This document shows positions 25,215 to 33,552 of a stretch of DNA of 64,000 bases, one piece after another (position 1 is the stretch's first letter; the number at the start of each line of letters is the position of its first letter). The notes beneath the pieces are model-generated. The model had not been told where the DNA came from. It searched no databases and saw only the letters and a list, made by a program, of their open reading frames with translations. A program made the translations under genes and the position numbers. The stretch is from positions 1-64,000 of the forward strand of contig NZ_JAAVUY010000010.1 of NCBI RefSeq assembly GCF_018449695.1, written 5' to 3'. This DNA comes from Bradyrhizobium sp. dw_411. GTDB taxonomy: Bacteria > Pseudomonadota > Alphaproteobacteria > Rhizobiales > Xanthobacteraceae.

Positions 25215-25332
25215 GTCGTCCCGGCGCAGGCCGGGACCCATACGCCGCGGCTTCTCGTTGAGGCGAGCTAGCAGTCACTGTCCTCCATCACCAACATTGG
25301 TGGTTATGGGTCCCGGCCTTCGCCGGGACGAC
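25215..25332. repeat. Paired-arm repeat, gtcgtcccgg family (copy 2)
   Basis: Left arm gtcgtcccggcgcaggccgg with cccatacgccgcgg and right arm tatgggtcccgg with ccttcgccgggacgac are inverted. The centre contains a small dyad, caccaacattggtgg. It is the same element type as 9167-9297 and 28332-28450. The remaining bases to 25562 hold no gene that I can support. Confidence 0.75.
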
Positions 25333-25562
25333 GGATGAGAGAGATCACTCCGTCTGATTGAGGCCCACTCAATCCACGATAAAAGGCTTCACGCCGGTCC
25401 TGGTCGATGACCGGTGGGCGGCGTCGCCGAAGTCAGACACCTGGTAGCTCATGCCATCGTCAACAACCAATGTTGATGGTGCCGTCCGCGCATCGCCTGC
25501 TATAAGGCCTGCGAACGCTGCGCGGCTTTTGTGACGCGGCGAGCCCGGGAGCGCTGAACGTT

Positions 25563-26429
25563 TTGTCCGTATCCAATCATGCCGGGCCTACGGCCTTTGT
25601 GTTCGCAGGCGGCGGCAGTTTCGGCGCCATCCAGGTGGGCATGATGCACTCGCTGGCCGCCCATGGCGTTTCAGCCGACATGGTGGTCGGCTCCAGCGTC
25701 GGTGCGCTTAATGGCGCCTATTATGCCGGCGATCCGACTTTAAAAGGCGTTCTGCAGTTAGAGACTATCTGGCGCGGATTACAGCGCCACGATGTTTTCC
25801 CGGTCACCTGGCGCACCATGCTGGGATTTCTCTGGCGCCGCGATTTCCTGATCCCGCATGACGGGATTCAAAAGCTGCTCGACGATCATCTGCCCTATCG
25901 GAATTTGCAGGATGCCAAACTGCCGGTTCATATCGTCACTACCGATATTGTAAGCGGCGACAGCGTCGTCTTGTCGGAAGGGGCGGCGGCGCAGGCGATC
26001 ATCGCCTCCACCGCGATCCCCGGCGCTTTCGCGCCGGTGCCCTACAAGGATTTCTACCTCGCGGACGGCGCGATCTCTTCCAACACGCCGATCAAGGTCG
26101 CGGTGGAGAAGGGCGCGCGGCGCCTGATCATCCTGCCGACCGGCTATGCCTGCTCGGCCCACACGCCGCCGGTCGGCGCCGTGGCCAATGCGTTGCATGC
26201 GCTGACGCTGCTGATCGCGCGGCAATTGGTCAGTGAGCTGGAAGACCTCGCGCCCGACATCGAATATTTCGTGGTGCCGCCGCTGTGTCCGCTGGTGGGA
26301 TCGCCCTATGACTTCTCGCGGACCTCGGAGCATATCGAGCGGGCCATCCAGAGCACCGATGCGTGGCTGGCGCAAAACGGCCTGGAGAAGAGCGGGATTC
26401 CCGAGGAGATGCGCCCGCACAGTCATTGA
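25563..26429 (+). CDS. Patatin-like phospholipase (RssA/NTE type)
   Basis: The 288-residue protein has the oxyanion loop AGGGSFGAIQVGMM (residues 16-29), the nucleophile elbow VGSSVGALNG (serine in GSSVG) and the catalytic aspartate in LADGAISSNTP. This is the Ser-Asp dyad of patatin hydrolases, which cleave acyl chains from phospholipids or related lipids. No signal peptide is visible, so it acts in the cytoplasm or at the inner membrane face. The best start is a TTG at 25563 with a GGGAG box 12 bases ahead; no in-frame ATG lies before the oxyanion loop. Confidence 0.85.
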   Translation: MSVSNHAGPTAFVFAGGGSFGAIQVGMMHSLAAHGVSADMVVGSSVGALNGAYYAGDPTLKGVLQLETIWRGLQRHDVFPVTWRTMLGFLWRRDFLIPHDGIQKLLDDHLPYRNLQDAKLPVHIVTTDIVSGDSVVLSEGAAAQAIIASTAIPGAFAPVPYKDFYLADGAISSNTPIKVAVEKGARRLIILPTGYACSAHTPPVGAVANALHALTLLIARQLVSELEDLAPDIEYFVVPPLCPLVGSPYDFSRTSEHIERAIQSTDAWLAQNGLEKSGIPEEMRPHSH

Positions 26430-26679
26430 GCGGGCACGCGAAGTCCTCACCATGAGGGACCAGACTGGGCTACGCTGCACTGCAAAAGAGCCGATGGCGC
26501 GAGGCGGACTATCTCCATAGCGACAGATTGCTTCCCTGCCGGATGATCCGCTAGCCTTGCGGCCGCCGCTGTCATATCCCTGACTTGTTACGCTCGATAT
26601 CGTGTAAAGGATTGTTCTGAAACTGGATTAGGCTGCGGCCGATAACAATAAGACTGGCGCAATCTGTCTGAGGGGTCCC

Positions 26680-28305
26680 ATGGAAACGCTGATGATTCCG
26701 TTCTCGCCACGCTTCATCGTTCTGACGATTTGCGGCGTCGTCACGGCGTCGCTGATCGGCATCGGGATCGTCGATCACAAGGTGCTCGATCTGGTCGTGA
26801 TCCCGATCCTGATTTTCGGCGCCCTTACGCTGCTCGGCTTTCGCGATCTCACGCAAAAGAGCCACGCGGTTTTGCGCAACTACCCGATCTCGGCGCATCT
26901 GCGCTTTTTGCTGGAAGAAATCCGTCCGGAGATGCGGCAGTATTTCTTCGAGAGCGAGAAGGACGGCATGCCGTTTTCCCGTGACACCCGCGCCGTGATC
27001 TATCAGCGCGCCAAGATGGTGTTGGACAAGCGGCCGTTCGGTACCCAGGAGGATGTCTATCGCGAGGGCTACGAATGGATGCATCATTCGGTGGCGCCGA
27101 AGGTTCACGCCGACGAGAAATTCCGGGTCACCATTGGCGGGCCTGACTGTGCCAAGCCCTATTCGGCCTCGGTGTTCAATATCTCGGCGATGAGTTTTGG
27201 CGCGCTCAGTCCCAACGCCGTGCGGGCGCTGAACGCGGGCGCGAAAAAGGGCGGCTTCGCGCATGACACCGGCGAAGGCGGTGTCAGCCCCTATCATCGC
27301 GAGAATGGCGGCGATCTGATCTGGGAAATCGGCTCGGGATATTTCGGCTGCCGCAACCTTGACGGCTCTTTCAATCCGGAAGAATTCGCACGCGTTGCCG
27401 CCGACGACCAGATCAAGATGGTCGAACTCAAGGTCAGCCAGGGCGCCAAGCCCGGGCATGGCGGGGTGCTTCCGGCGGCAAAAGTCTCCGAAGAGATCTC
27501 GAAGATCCGCGGTGTTGCGATGGACGAAGACTGCATTTCGCCGGCCTCGCACCGGGCATTTTCGACGCCGCTGGAAATGATGGCCTTCATCGGCGAGATG
27601 CGCCGCCTGTCCGGTGGCAAGCCCGCCGGTTTCAAGCTGTGCATCGGGCATCCCTGGGAATTCCTCGCGATCTGCAAGGCGATGCTGCAGACCGGAATCT
27701 ATCCCGACTTCATCGTGGTTGACGGCAATGAAGGCGGCACCGGCGCCGCTCCGCTGGAATTCATGGACCATCTGGGCATGCCGATGCGCGAGGGCGTCAA
27801 TTTCGTCCACAACGCGCTGGTCGGCATCAATGCGCGAGGTCGCATCCGCATCGGCGCCGCCGGCAAGATCGCAACGGCTTTCGACATGGCGCGTGCGATG
27901 GCGATCGGCGCCGACTGGTGCAATTCGGCGCGCGGGTTCATGTTTTCGCTGGGCTGCATCCAGTCGTTGAGCTGCCATACCGATCGATGCCCGACCGGCG
28001 TGACCACGCAGGACCCCTCGCGCAACCGGGCGCTGGTGGTGCCGCACAAGATCGAGCGGGTCTACAATTATCACCACGCCACGCTGCATGCGCTGGCCGA
28101 ACTGATCGCGGCCGCCGGGCTCGACCATCCGCAGGACCTGCGGCCGATTCACTTCTCGCAGCGTTCGTCGACAACGGAGGTGCGAACTTTCGCGCAGCTC
28201 TATCCTTCGCTTCGTCCAGGCGAGTTGATCGACGGCACCAGCGACCCGCGTTTTCGCGACGCCTGGGCCATGGCGCGCGCGGATTCGTTTTCGCTGGCGG
28301 GGTGA
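26680..28305 (+). CDS. Membrane-anchored FMN-binding glutamate synthase family protein
   Basis: The 541-residue protein has two hydrophobic helices at residues 8-50 and then a glutamate-synthase central/FMN domain: SAMSFGALSPNAVRALN, the glycine-rich KPGHGGVLPAAKV, VVDGNEGGTGAAPLEF and the 3Fe-4S cysteine set C-x5-C-x4-C at GCIQSLSCHTDRCPTG. It lacks the glutaminase domain of GltB. Such stand-alone proteins occur widely in proteobacteria with unproven substrates; some relatives act in methylamine-glutamate metabolism. An AGGGG box precedes the ATG. It is single, flanked by gaps. Confidence 0.85.
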   Translation: METLMIPFSPRFIVLTICGVVTASLIGIGIVDHKVLDLVVIPILIFGALTLLGFRDLTQKSHAVLRNYPISAHLRFLLEEIRPEMRQYFFESEKDGMPFSRDTRAVIYQRAKMVLDKRPFGTQEDVYREGYEWMHHSVAPKVHADEKFRVTIGGPDCAKPYSASVFNISAMSFGALSPNAVRALNAGAKKGGFAHDTGEGGVSPYHRENGGDLIWEIGSGYFGCRNLDGSFNPEEFARVAADDQIKMVELKVSQGAKPGHGGVLPAAKVSEEISKIRGVAMDEDCISPASHRAFSTPLEMMAFIGEMRRLSGGKPAGFKLCIGHPWEFLAICKAMLQTGIYPDFIVVDGNEGGTGAAPLEFMDHLGMPMREGVNFVHNALVGINARGRIRIGAAGKIATAFDMARAMAIGADWCNSARGFMFSLGCIQSLSCHTDRCPTGVTTQDPSRNRALVVPHKIERVYNYHHATLHALAELIAAAGLDHPQDLRPIHFSQRSSTTEVRTFAQLYPSLRPGELIDGTSDPRFRDAWAMARADSFSLAG

Positions 28306-28331
28306 GGGGCGGGCGCACACTCTATCAACAC

Positions 28332-28450
28332 GTCGTCCCGGCGAACGCCGGGACCCATAGCCACCGTCGGTAATTGTTTTAAAAGGTCTCAGACGTCGTG
28401 TACAAACGCGGGGCCGCGGCGTATGGGTCCCGGCTCAAGGCCGGGACGAC
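28332..28450. repeat. Paired-arm repeat, gtcgtcccgg family (copy 3)
   Basis: The left arm gtcgtcccggcgaacgccgg continues gacccatag. The right arm is gcggcgtatgggtcccggct with aaggccgggacgac. The centre is unrelated to the other copies. It lies between the convergent glutamate-synthase-like and ABC ATPase genes. Confidence 0.75.
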
Positions 28451-28468
28451 GGGGCAAGGTTCGTCGGA

Positions 28469-29779
28469 TCAGTGCGGATTTTCGAGACTAAACAACTCCG
28501 ACTGCTCGTCATAGGCGAACAGCTCCGCGTAGCGCCCCCATGAGACGATGGTCTTGAGCGTTTCGTCCGCATAATCCTCGGACATGTAGTCTTCAAGTTC
28601 GTTGCGGAAACGCGCGGCGGGCGCGGTGTGCGAGGGCCGCTCGTCCAGCACCCGGCGGATCAGGCCCATCACCGGAACGTAGTTGATCAGATGTTCGGCG
28701 AACAGTTTCTTGCGGGCGTCGGTTTCCAGATGGGCGAAGCGCTTGCCGGCATCGGTCAGCATCAAATCGCCTTCGCTCAATTGCGCGAACCGCAGCAATT
28801 GCAAGGCTTCGCCGAGATGAAAGATTTCGTCGGCTTCGAGCTGCAAATGGCCCGCGAGGATCGGCAAATCCGCGTGTCCATTGTACGGCGCCCCCGCCAG
28901 CGTCTCGATCAGGCCCGACAATACGTTGGACGAGACGTGGTTGAGAACCATGCCGACGCCGGTGCCGTGGATGCCTTCGATCGCCGGCGATTTCGGCTCT
29001 GCGCGCTGGGTCATGCGGGCGTAGATGCTGTCGACGAGCTGACGGAAGGTCGGATCGAGACGGTTGCGCGGATGCGGCAGATCGACCTTGATCTCGGCGG
29101 CGACGCGGCCGGGGTTGGATGAAAACACCAGGATACGGTCGCACATCAGCACCGCTTCCTCGATATTATGCGTCACCATCAGCACCGATTTGATCGGCAG
29201 CCGGCCTTCGATCCACAGATCGATCAGGTCGGTGCGCAGTGTTTCTGCAGTGAGTACATCGAGCGCGGAAAACGGCTCGTCCATCAACAGCAGGTCGGGA
29301 TGCACGACGAGGGCGCGCGCAAATCCGACGCGCTGGCGCATCCCGCCCGACAATTCCTTGGGGTAGGCCGACTCGAACCCGTCGAGACCGATCAGGTCGA
29401 TTGCCGCCAGCGCCCGGGTGCGGCGCTCGGTGCTTTCGACGCCCAGCGCCTCCAGCCCCAATTCGACATTCTGCAGCACCGTCAGCCAGGGAAACAGCGC
29501 AAAGGATTGAAACACCATGGAGACGCCGTTCGGCGGCCCCACGATGGTTTCGCCGCGGCATTTGGCGTCGCCCGAGGATGGCGAAATAAGACCGGCGATA
29601 ATGCGCAACAGCGTCGATTTGCCCGATCCGGACCGGCCGAGCAGGCCGACGATCTCGCCGGCGCGCAGCGTCAGATCGACCTTTTCGAGCACCAGCAGAT
29701 CCTCGCCGCTGCCTTTCGGAAACGACCGGCAAACGCCGCGGATATCGAGCAGGCTGTTCTGGACGGTTTGATCGAGCAT
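28469..29779 (-). CDS. ABC transporter ATPase with C-terminal AAA-associated domain
   Basis: The 436-residue protein has an N-terminal ABC domain with Walker A GRSGSGKSTL, Q-loop VFQSFALFPW, signature LSGGMRQRVGFA and Walker B LLLMDEPFSALD. After a linker around residue 265 comes an extra domain of about 150 residues (GTGVGMVLNHVSSNVLSGLI onwards) that resembles the AAA-associated winged-helix C-terminal domain found in some nitrate/sulfonate-type ATPases. That domain may sense or regulate transport. I chose the ATG at 29779, which has an AGGAG box. It is 13 bases after the permease gene. Confidence 0.88.
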   Translation of the reverse strand: MLDQTVQNSLLDIRGVCRSFPKGSGEDLLVLEKVDLTLRAGEIVGLLGRSGSGKSTLLRIIAGLISPSSGDAKCRGETIVGPPNGVSMVFQSFALFPWLTVLQNVELGLEALGVESTERRTRALAAIDLIGLDGFESAYPKELSGGMRQRVGFARALVVHPDLLLMDEPFSALDVLTAETLRTDLIDLWIEGRLPIKSVLMVTHNIEEAVLMCDRILVFSSNPGRVAAEIKVDLPHPRNRLDPTFRQLVDSIYARMTQRAEPKSPAIEGIHGTGVGMVLNHVSSNVLSGLIETLAGAPYNGHADLPILAGHLQLEADEIFHLGEALQLLRFAQLSEGDLMLTDAGKRFAHLETDARKKLFAEHLINYVPVMGLIRRVLDERPSHTAPAARFRNELEDYMSEDYADETLKTIVSWGRYAELFAYDEQSELFSLENPH

Positions 29780-29792
29780 GAATTTCTCCTGG

Positions 29793-31526
29793 TCAGCCGA
29801 GACGAAGACGGCGCTCGCCGAAGGCATAGAGCGGCCGCCACAGCAGCCGATTGAAGAGCGTCACCAGAATGCACATGATGGCGATACCGAGAACGACGCG
29901 CGGGAAATCGCCGGCCTCGGTCGCAGTAGCTATATAGGCGCCGATGCCCGTCGCCGTCAGATGGGCGTCGCCCCAGCTCGCCACTTCCGCAACGATGGAC
30001 GCATTCCATGATCCGCCTGACGCGGTGATGGCACCCGTGATGTAATACGGGAAAATGCCGGGCAGAATGACTTTGACCCACCACCGCCATCCCCGCAGAT
30101 GAAAGCTGCCGGCGGCTTCGCGCAAATCGGTCGGAAATGCGCTGGCGCCTGCGATGACGTTGAACAGGATGTACCACTGGGTGCCCAGGATCATCAGCGG
30201 GCTAAGCCAGATATTGGCGTTGAGCCCGTAGCGCACGATGATCACGACGAACACGGGAAACGCGAGATTCGCCGGAAATGCGGCCAGGAACTGCGCCAGC
30301 GGCTGGATCCGCTCGGCGAGTTTGGGCCGAAGCCCGATCCAGACTCCGACCGGCACCCAGATCAGCGTCGCAAAGAAAATCAGGACGATGACCCGCAGCA
30401 GCGTGATCAAGCCATATCCGATGGCGCTGAGGAAATCCAACGGTCCGAGCGTTGCCGATAGATACTGGTAGATTCGCCAGGCGGCATAGGAGGTGCTGAC
30501 GACGATCAGCACCAGCCACAGCGCATCGATCACGCGCGATGGCGGACCATTCTTCGCGGGCCGCTTCAGGATGGCCGGGACGGCCAGGTGCCAGTTTGAA
30601 ATCATCTTGTTCATCGCAGCGAACGGATAGGACAACGCGCGCAGCGCGCGGGTGCGCCGGAACAGATCGAGCATCCAGGAAGTCGGCGCGTTTCCCGACG
30701 CGGTCTGCTCGAAGCGGAATTTGTCGGCCCAGGCCACCACCGGGCGGAACAGCAATTGGTCATAAGCGATGATGACCAGCAGCATCGCCAGGATCGCGTA
30801 GCCGATCGCAGGCAGGTTCTGCTTTTGAATTCCCAAGGCGACATAGGAGCCGATCCCCGGCAGCGTGACGGTGGTGTTGCCGACCGTGATCGCCTCCGAG
30901 GCCACCACAAAGAACCAGCCGCCCGACATCGACATCATCGTATTCCAGATCAGGCCCGGCATCGCGAAGGGCACGTCAAGCCGCCAGAAATGCTGCCATC
31001 CCGACAGGTGAAAGCTTTGCGAGGCTTCTTCGAGATCCTTCGGCACATTGCGCATCGACTGGTACATGCTGAAAGTCATGTTCCAGGCCTGGCTGGTAAA
31101 GATCGCGAATACACAGGCGAGTTCGGCGCCGAACACGCTGCCCGGAAACAGGTTCATGAAGAACACGACCGTAAAGGTCAGAAAGCCCAGGATCGGAACC
31201 GATTGCAGGATATCGAGCAGCGGGATCAGCACCATCTCGGCACGGCGGCTTTTTGCGGCGAGTGCCGCATAGACGAAGGTGAAGATGATCGAGCAGACGA
31301 TCGCCAGCAACATCCGCAGCGTCGTGCGCAACGCATAGGCGGGAAGATTGGACGGATCGAGCGATACCGGGGTGACATCAAGGGTCGACAGGGGCGCCGT
31401 GGTCTGCTCGCCGCCATAGACGATCAGGACCATCGCGCCGATCACCAGGATCAAGGCCACGACGTCCCAGATATTGGGCCGCATCGCCTGTCCCAGGGTC
31501 GGTATCCGAAGGTCCTGAAGCGCCAT
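29793..31526 (-). CDS. Fused double ABC permease
   Basis: The 577-residue inner-membrane protein contains two complete binding-protein-dependent permease domains in one chain. The first (about residues 15-270) has the coupling loop LEEASQSFHLSGWQHFWRLD, and the second (about 330-570) has LREAAGSFHLRGWRWWVKVI. A soluble linker of about 60 residues separates them. A single chain therefore supplies both membrane halves, and the downstream ATPase would complete the transporter. No binding-protein gene is nearby, so the substrate is unknown. Relatives belong to the nitrate/sulfonate/taurine class. Confidence 0.88.
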   Translation of the reverse strand: MALQDLRIPTLGQAMRPNIWDVVALILVIGAMVLIVYGGEQTTAPLSTLDVTPVSLDPSNLPAYALRTTLRMLLAIVCSIIFTFVYAALAAKSRRAEMVLIPLLDILQSVPILGFLTFTVVFFMNLFPGSVFGAELACVFAIFTSQAWNMTFSMYQSMRNVPKDLEEASQSFHLSGWQHFWRLDVPFAMPGLIWNTMMSMSGGWFFVVASEAITVGNTTVTLPGIGSYVALGIQKQNLPAIGYAILAMLLVIIAYDQLLFRPVVAWADKFRFEQTASGNAPTSWMLDLFRRTRALRALSYPFAAMNKMISNWHLAVPAILKRPAKNGPPSRVIDALWLVLIVVSTSYAAWRIYQYLSATLGPLDFLSAIGYGLITLLRVIVLIFFATLIWVPVGVWIGLRPKLAERIQPLAQFLAAFPANLAFPVFVVIIVRYGLNANIWLSPLMILGTQWYILFNVIAGASAFPTDLREAAGSFHLRGWRWWVKVILPGIFPYYITGAITASGGSWNASIVAEVASWGDAHLTATGIGAYIATATEAGDFPRVVLGIAIMCILVTLFNRLLWRPLYAFGERRLRLG

Positions 31527-31692
31527 GGATCAGCCTTGTCTCGAGATCGCGGTCGTGCCGGTCCGGGACAATCGGAACGGTTGCGAAATCGCGTTATAGG
31601 GGCCGTTTATGATGGGTTGATAGTCGGTGGTTAAGCAGCTTGATCGCGAAGCGCGATCAACTCGTCAAGGATTTTGCGCGATCGCGGATCGT

Positions 31693-32664
31693 TCAGCCGC
31701 TGGCCGGCCGGGCGTGCTGAACTTCCACGGTGACATGCGACAGGTCGGCAAACCCGGCTAATCGCTGCCGATAATGCGCGGCCTCGTAGGGCTTTGTCGT
31801 GGCGACCGAGACGATGGCGCCGAGATGTCCCGGCCCCAGCCGCCACAGATGCAGATCGATGACCTGGTCGCCCTCGGTTTCAATGGTCTTGCGCATCTTC
31901 TCGGCCATCTGCGGATCGGGCGTGCGATCGAGCAGGATACCGCCGGTGTCGCGGATCAAGGTGTATGACCAATTGGCGATCACGATCGCACCGATGATGC
32001 CGGCCAACGGGTCCATCCAGAGCCAGCCGAAGCCGCGCGCCAGCAACAGGCCGGCGATGACCAGGATCGAAACGCCGGCATCGGCTGCCACATGGATGAT
32101 TGCGGCGCGCATATTGTTGTCGCGGTGATGCGCATGATTGTGGCCGTGATCATGCGCGTGATCGTGGCTGTGCGGATGATCATGACCGTGACCATGATGC
32201 TGCCCGCCGGACAACAGCCACGCGCTCGCGATGTTGACCGCGAGGCCAAGGACCGCGATCGGGATCGCTTCGTTGAAGCTGATGGGCACAGGATTGATCA
32301 GGCGCGTAATAGCTTCGTAGCCGATCAAGAGCGCGATCATCGCCAGGATGATGGCGCTGCTATAGGCCGCGAGATCGCCGAACTTGCCGGTGCCAAAAGT
32401 GAAGTTGCGGTCATTGGCATATTTGCGGGCATAGGTATAAGCCAACGCCGCCAGCAGCAGCGCGCCGGCATGGGTCGACATGTGCAGTCCGTCGGCCACC
32501 AGCGCCAGCGAGCCGAACAGCACACCGCCGATGATTTCGGCGGTCATCATCACGCTGCACAGCACGATCACCGCCCAGGTCCGGCGTTCGGCTCTTTCAT
32601 GGTCATGGCCGAGAAAGACATGGTCGTGTTGGGGAAGCGGATAGGCCGGGTCTGCTTCGCTCAT
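31693..32664 (-). CDS. dmeF: CDF-family Co/Ni efflux transporter (DmeF-like)
   Basis: The 323-residue inner-membrane protein has six predicted helices with the metal-site motifs ADGLHMSTHAG (helix 2) and HVAADAGVSI (helix 5). Between helices 4 and 5 lies a long histidine-rich cytoplasmic loop (HHGHGHDHPHSHDHAHDHGH). A cytosolic metal-binding tail follows. CDF proteins export divalent metals with proton exchange. The upstream regulator has the Ni/Co ligand set, which fits cobalt/nickel export by DmeF. The ATG at 32664 is 8 bases after the regulator's stop. Confidence 0.88.
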   Translation of the reverse strand: MSEADPAYPLPQHDHVFLGHDHERAERRTWAVIVLCSVMMTAEIIGGVLFGSLALVADGLHMSTHAGALLLAALAYTYARKYANDRNFTFGTGKFGDLAAYSSAIILAMIALLIGYEAITRLINPVPISFNEAIPIAVLGLAVNIASAWLLSGGQHHGHGHDHPHSHDHAHDHGHNHAHHRDNNMRAAIIHVAADAGVSILVIAGLLLARGFGWLWMDPLAGIIGAIVIANWSYTLIRDTGGILLDRTPDPQMAEKMRKTIETEGDQVIDLHLWRLGPGHLGAIVSVATTKPYEAAHYRQRLAGFADLSHVTVEVQHARPASG

Positions 32665-32672
32665 GATTTTTC

Positions 32673-32951
32673 TCACTTGAGGTAAGTGTGGACCACTTCG
32701 ATGAGCTGGTCGGCAGCCTCGGCGTTCAGCGCGCCCGGATTCTTTTCGGGGTCGACCAGATGGGTGCGGATGTGGTCTTCGACCACCTCGGCCATCAGGC
32801 CCGCGACGCCGCCGCGAATGCCGGCGATCATGTGCATGATGCGCTCGCAGTCGGCTTCTTCGACCAGAGCGCGCTCGATCGCCTCGACCTGGCCGCGGAT
32901 GCGGCTGACCCGCGCCAGCAGCTTCTTCTTTTCCCGGATGGTGTGTGTCAT
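32673..32951 (-). CDS. dmeR: Ni/Co-responsive CsoR/RcnR-family repressor (DmeR-like)
   Basis: The 92-residue all-helical regulator has His3, Cys35, His60 and His64, exactly the four positions used by RcnR to bind Ni(II) and Co(II). The helix-2 segment is DCERIMHMIAGIRGG. This distinguishes it from copper CsoR and formaldehyde FrmR. It is first in an operon with the DmeF exporter, so metal binding should release the operon. A palindrome of the right type lies a few bases upstream of its ATG. Confidence 0.9.
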   Translation of the reverse strand: MTHTIREKKKLLARVSRIRGQVEAIERALVEEADCERIMHMIAGIRGGVAGLMAEVVEDHIRTHLVDPEKNPGALNAEAADQLIEVVHTYLK

Positions 32952-32956
32952 GTTTT

Positions 32957-32975
32957 TATATAGGGTACCCCCCTA
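32957..32975 (-). promoter_or_regulatory. Predicted DmeR operator
   Basis: An inverted repeat, tataggg (32957-32963) and ccctata (32969-32975), encloses tacccc-type bases and gives a G/C tract flanked by A/T ends, as in RcnR/DmeR operators. It starts 6 bases upstream of the dmeR ATG, so repressor binding would block transcription or its start. Confidence 0.7.
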
Positions 32976-33041
32976 TACTATGTCAATCGGCCGCGTCCGA
33001 ACCGTGAGCGCGATAAGATCATTTTCAGGAATCAAAAAGAT

Positions 33042-33071
33042 GACCCGCCCGGGGGGACAACCGGGCGGGTC
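33042..33071 (-). terminator. Rho-independent terminator (GC hairpin and T-run)
   Basis: Perfect 11-base arms gacccgcccgg and ccgggcgggtc enclose a short loop. On the minus strand the stem is followed by ATCTTTTTG. It lies 83 bases after the stop of the small secreted protein gene. A second hairpin, ggcacgggg with ccccgtgcc, sits at 33078-33107 between that gene and the first stem. Confidence 0.75.
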
Positions 33072-33153
33072 GAGTGCGGCACGGGGGTGGATGAGGCGCC
33101 CCGTGCCGGACGCGGAATCCACGATCAGGGATCGGAGAGCCGAAGCTCGGGCT

Positions 33154-33426
33154 CTAATTGCAGCTACGGACGCGGCCCAAATAATTGTGGTTGATGTCGT
33201 ACTGGCGCACCCAGCCGCAGTGGCGGTAGCCGTCATCGTAATAGCCGTTGTTGTAGTAGGCGTTGTTGGCGGCGATCGCGCTGCCGACCACCGCCGCGCC
33301 GAGCAGGCCGGCGCCAATGCCCCAGCCGAAGCCCCGGGCCTCTGCCTGGGTGGTGGTGGAGGCGACAGCGCCGGTGACGGCGAGTGCGACAAGCGCGGCG
33401 GCGGCAATTTTCGATTTCGTCGACAT
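33154..33426 (-). CDS. Small secreted glycine/tyrosine-rich protein
   Basis: The 90-residue product has a signal peptide (KIAAAALVALAVTGAVAS, cleavage likely after AEA) and a mature part with a glycine-rich helix (GFGWGIGAGLLGAAVVGSAIA), a Tyr/Asn-rich stretch (NNAYYNNGYYDDGYRHCG) and a C-terminal pair of cysteines. Similar small exported proteins are frequent in Bradyrhizobium; their function is unknown. I chose the ATG at 33426 rather than an ATG four codons upstream. A strong terminator follows it. Confidence 0.7.
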   Translation of the reverse strand: MSTKSKIAAAALVALAVTGAVASTTTQAEARGFGWGIGAGLLGAAVVGSAIAANNAYYNNGYYDDGYRHCGWVRQYDINHNYLGRVRSCN

Positions 33427-33495
33427 GAAAAACTCCATCCGGTTTGAAGCGGTCCGTAGTGGTCCGCATGCAAGTTGGACGGAGCGCTTTCGAAT

Positions 33496-33509
33496 CCGGT
33501 TCGAACCGG
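33496..33509. promoter_or_regulatory. Perfect palindrome ccggttcgaaccgg
   Basis: This 14-base perfect dyad is 70 bases upstream of the small secreted protein's start and 44 bases past the stop of the creatininase gene, all on the minus strand. It could be an operator for the small gene or a weak terminator; no T-run follows. Confidence 0.35.
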
Positions 33510-33552
33510 CTCGATTAATTCCGGGTAACGTTAGTTTGATTGGGGCTGAGCG

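Noticed and set aside
26572..28320. A 582-residue open frame on the minus strand opposite the glutamate-synthase-like gene
   Set aside because: It mirrors the real gene's codons, is rich in Arg/His/Gly with no recognisable domain, and the plus-strand gene has clear family motifs. High GC makes long antisense frames common.
32092..32220. CAT/CAC-rich tract that looks like a short tandem repeat or CRISPR-like array
   Set aside because: It encodes the histidine-rich loop of the metal exporter in frame and has no unique spacers.
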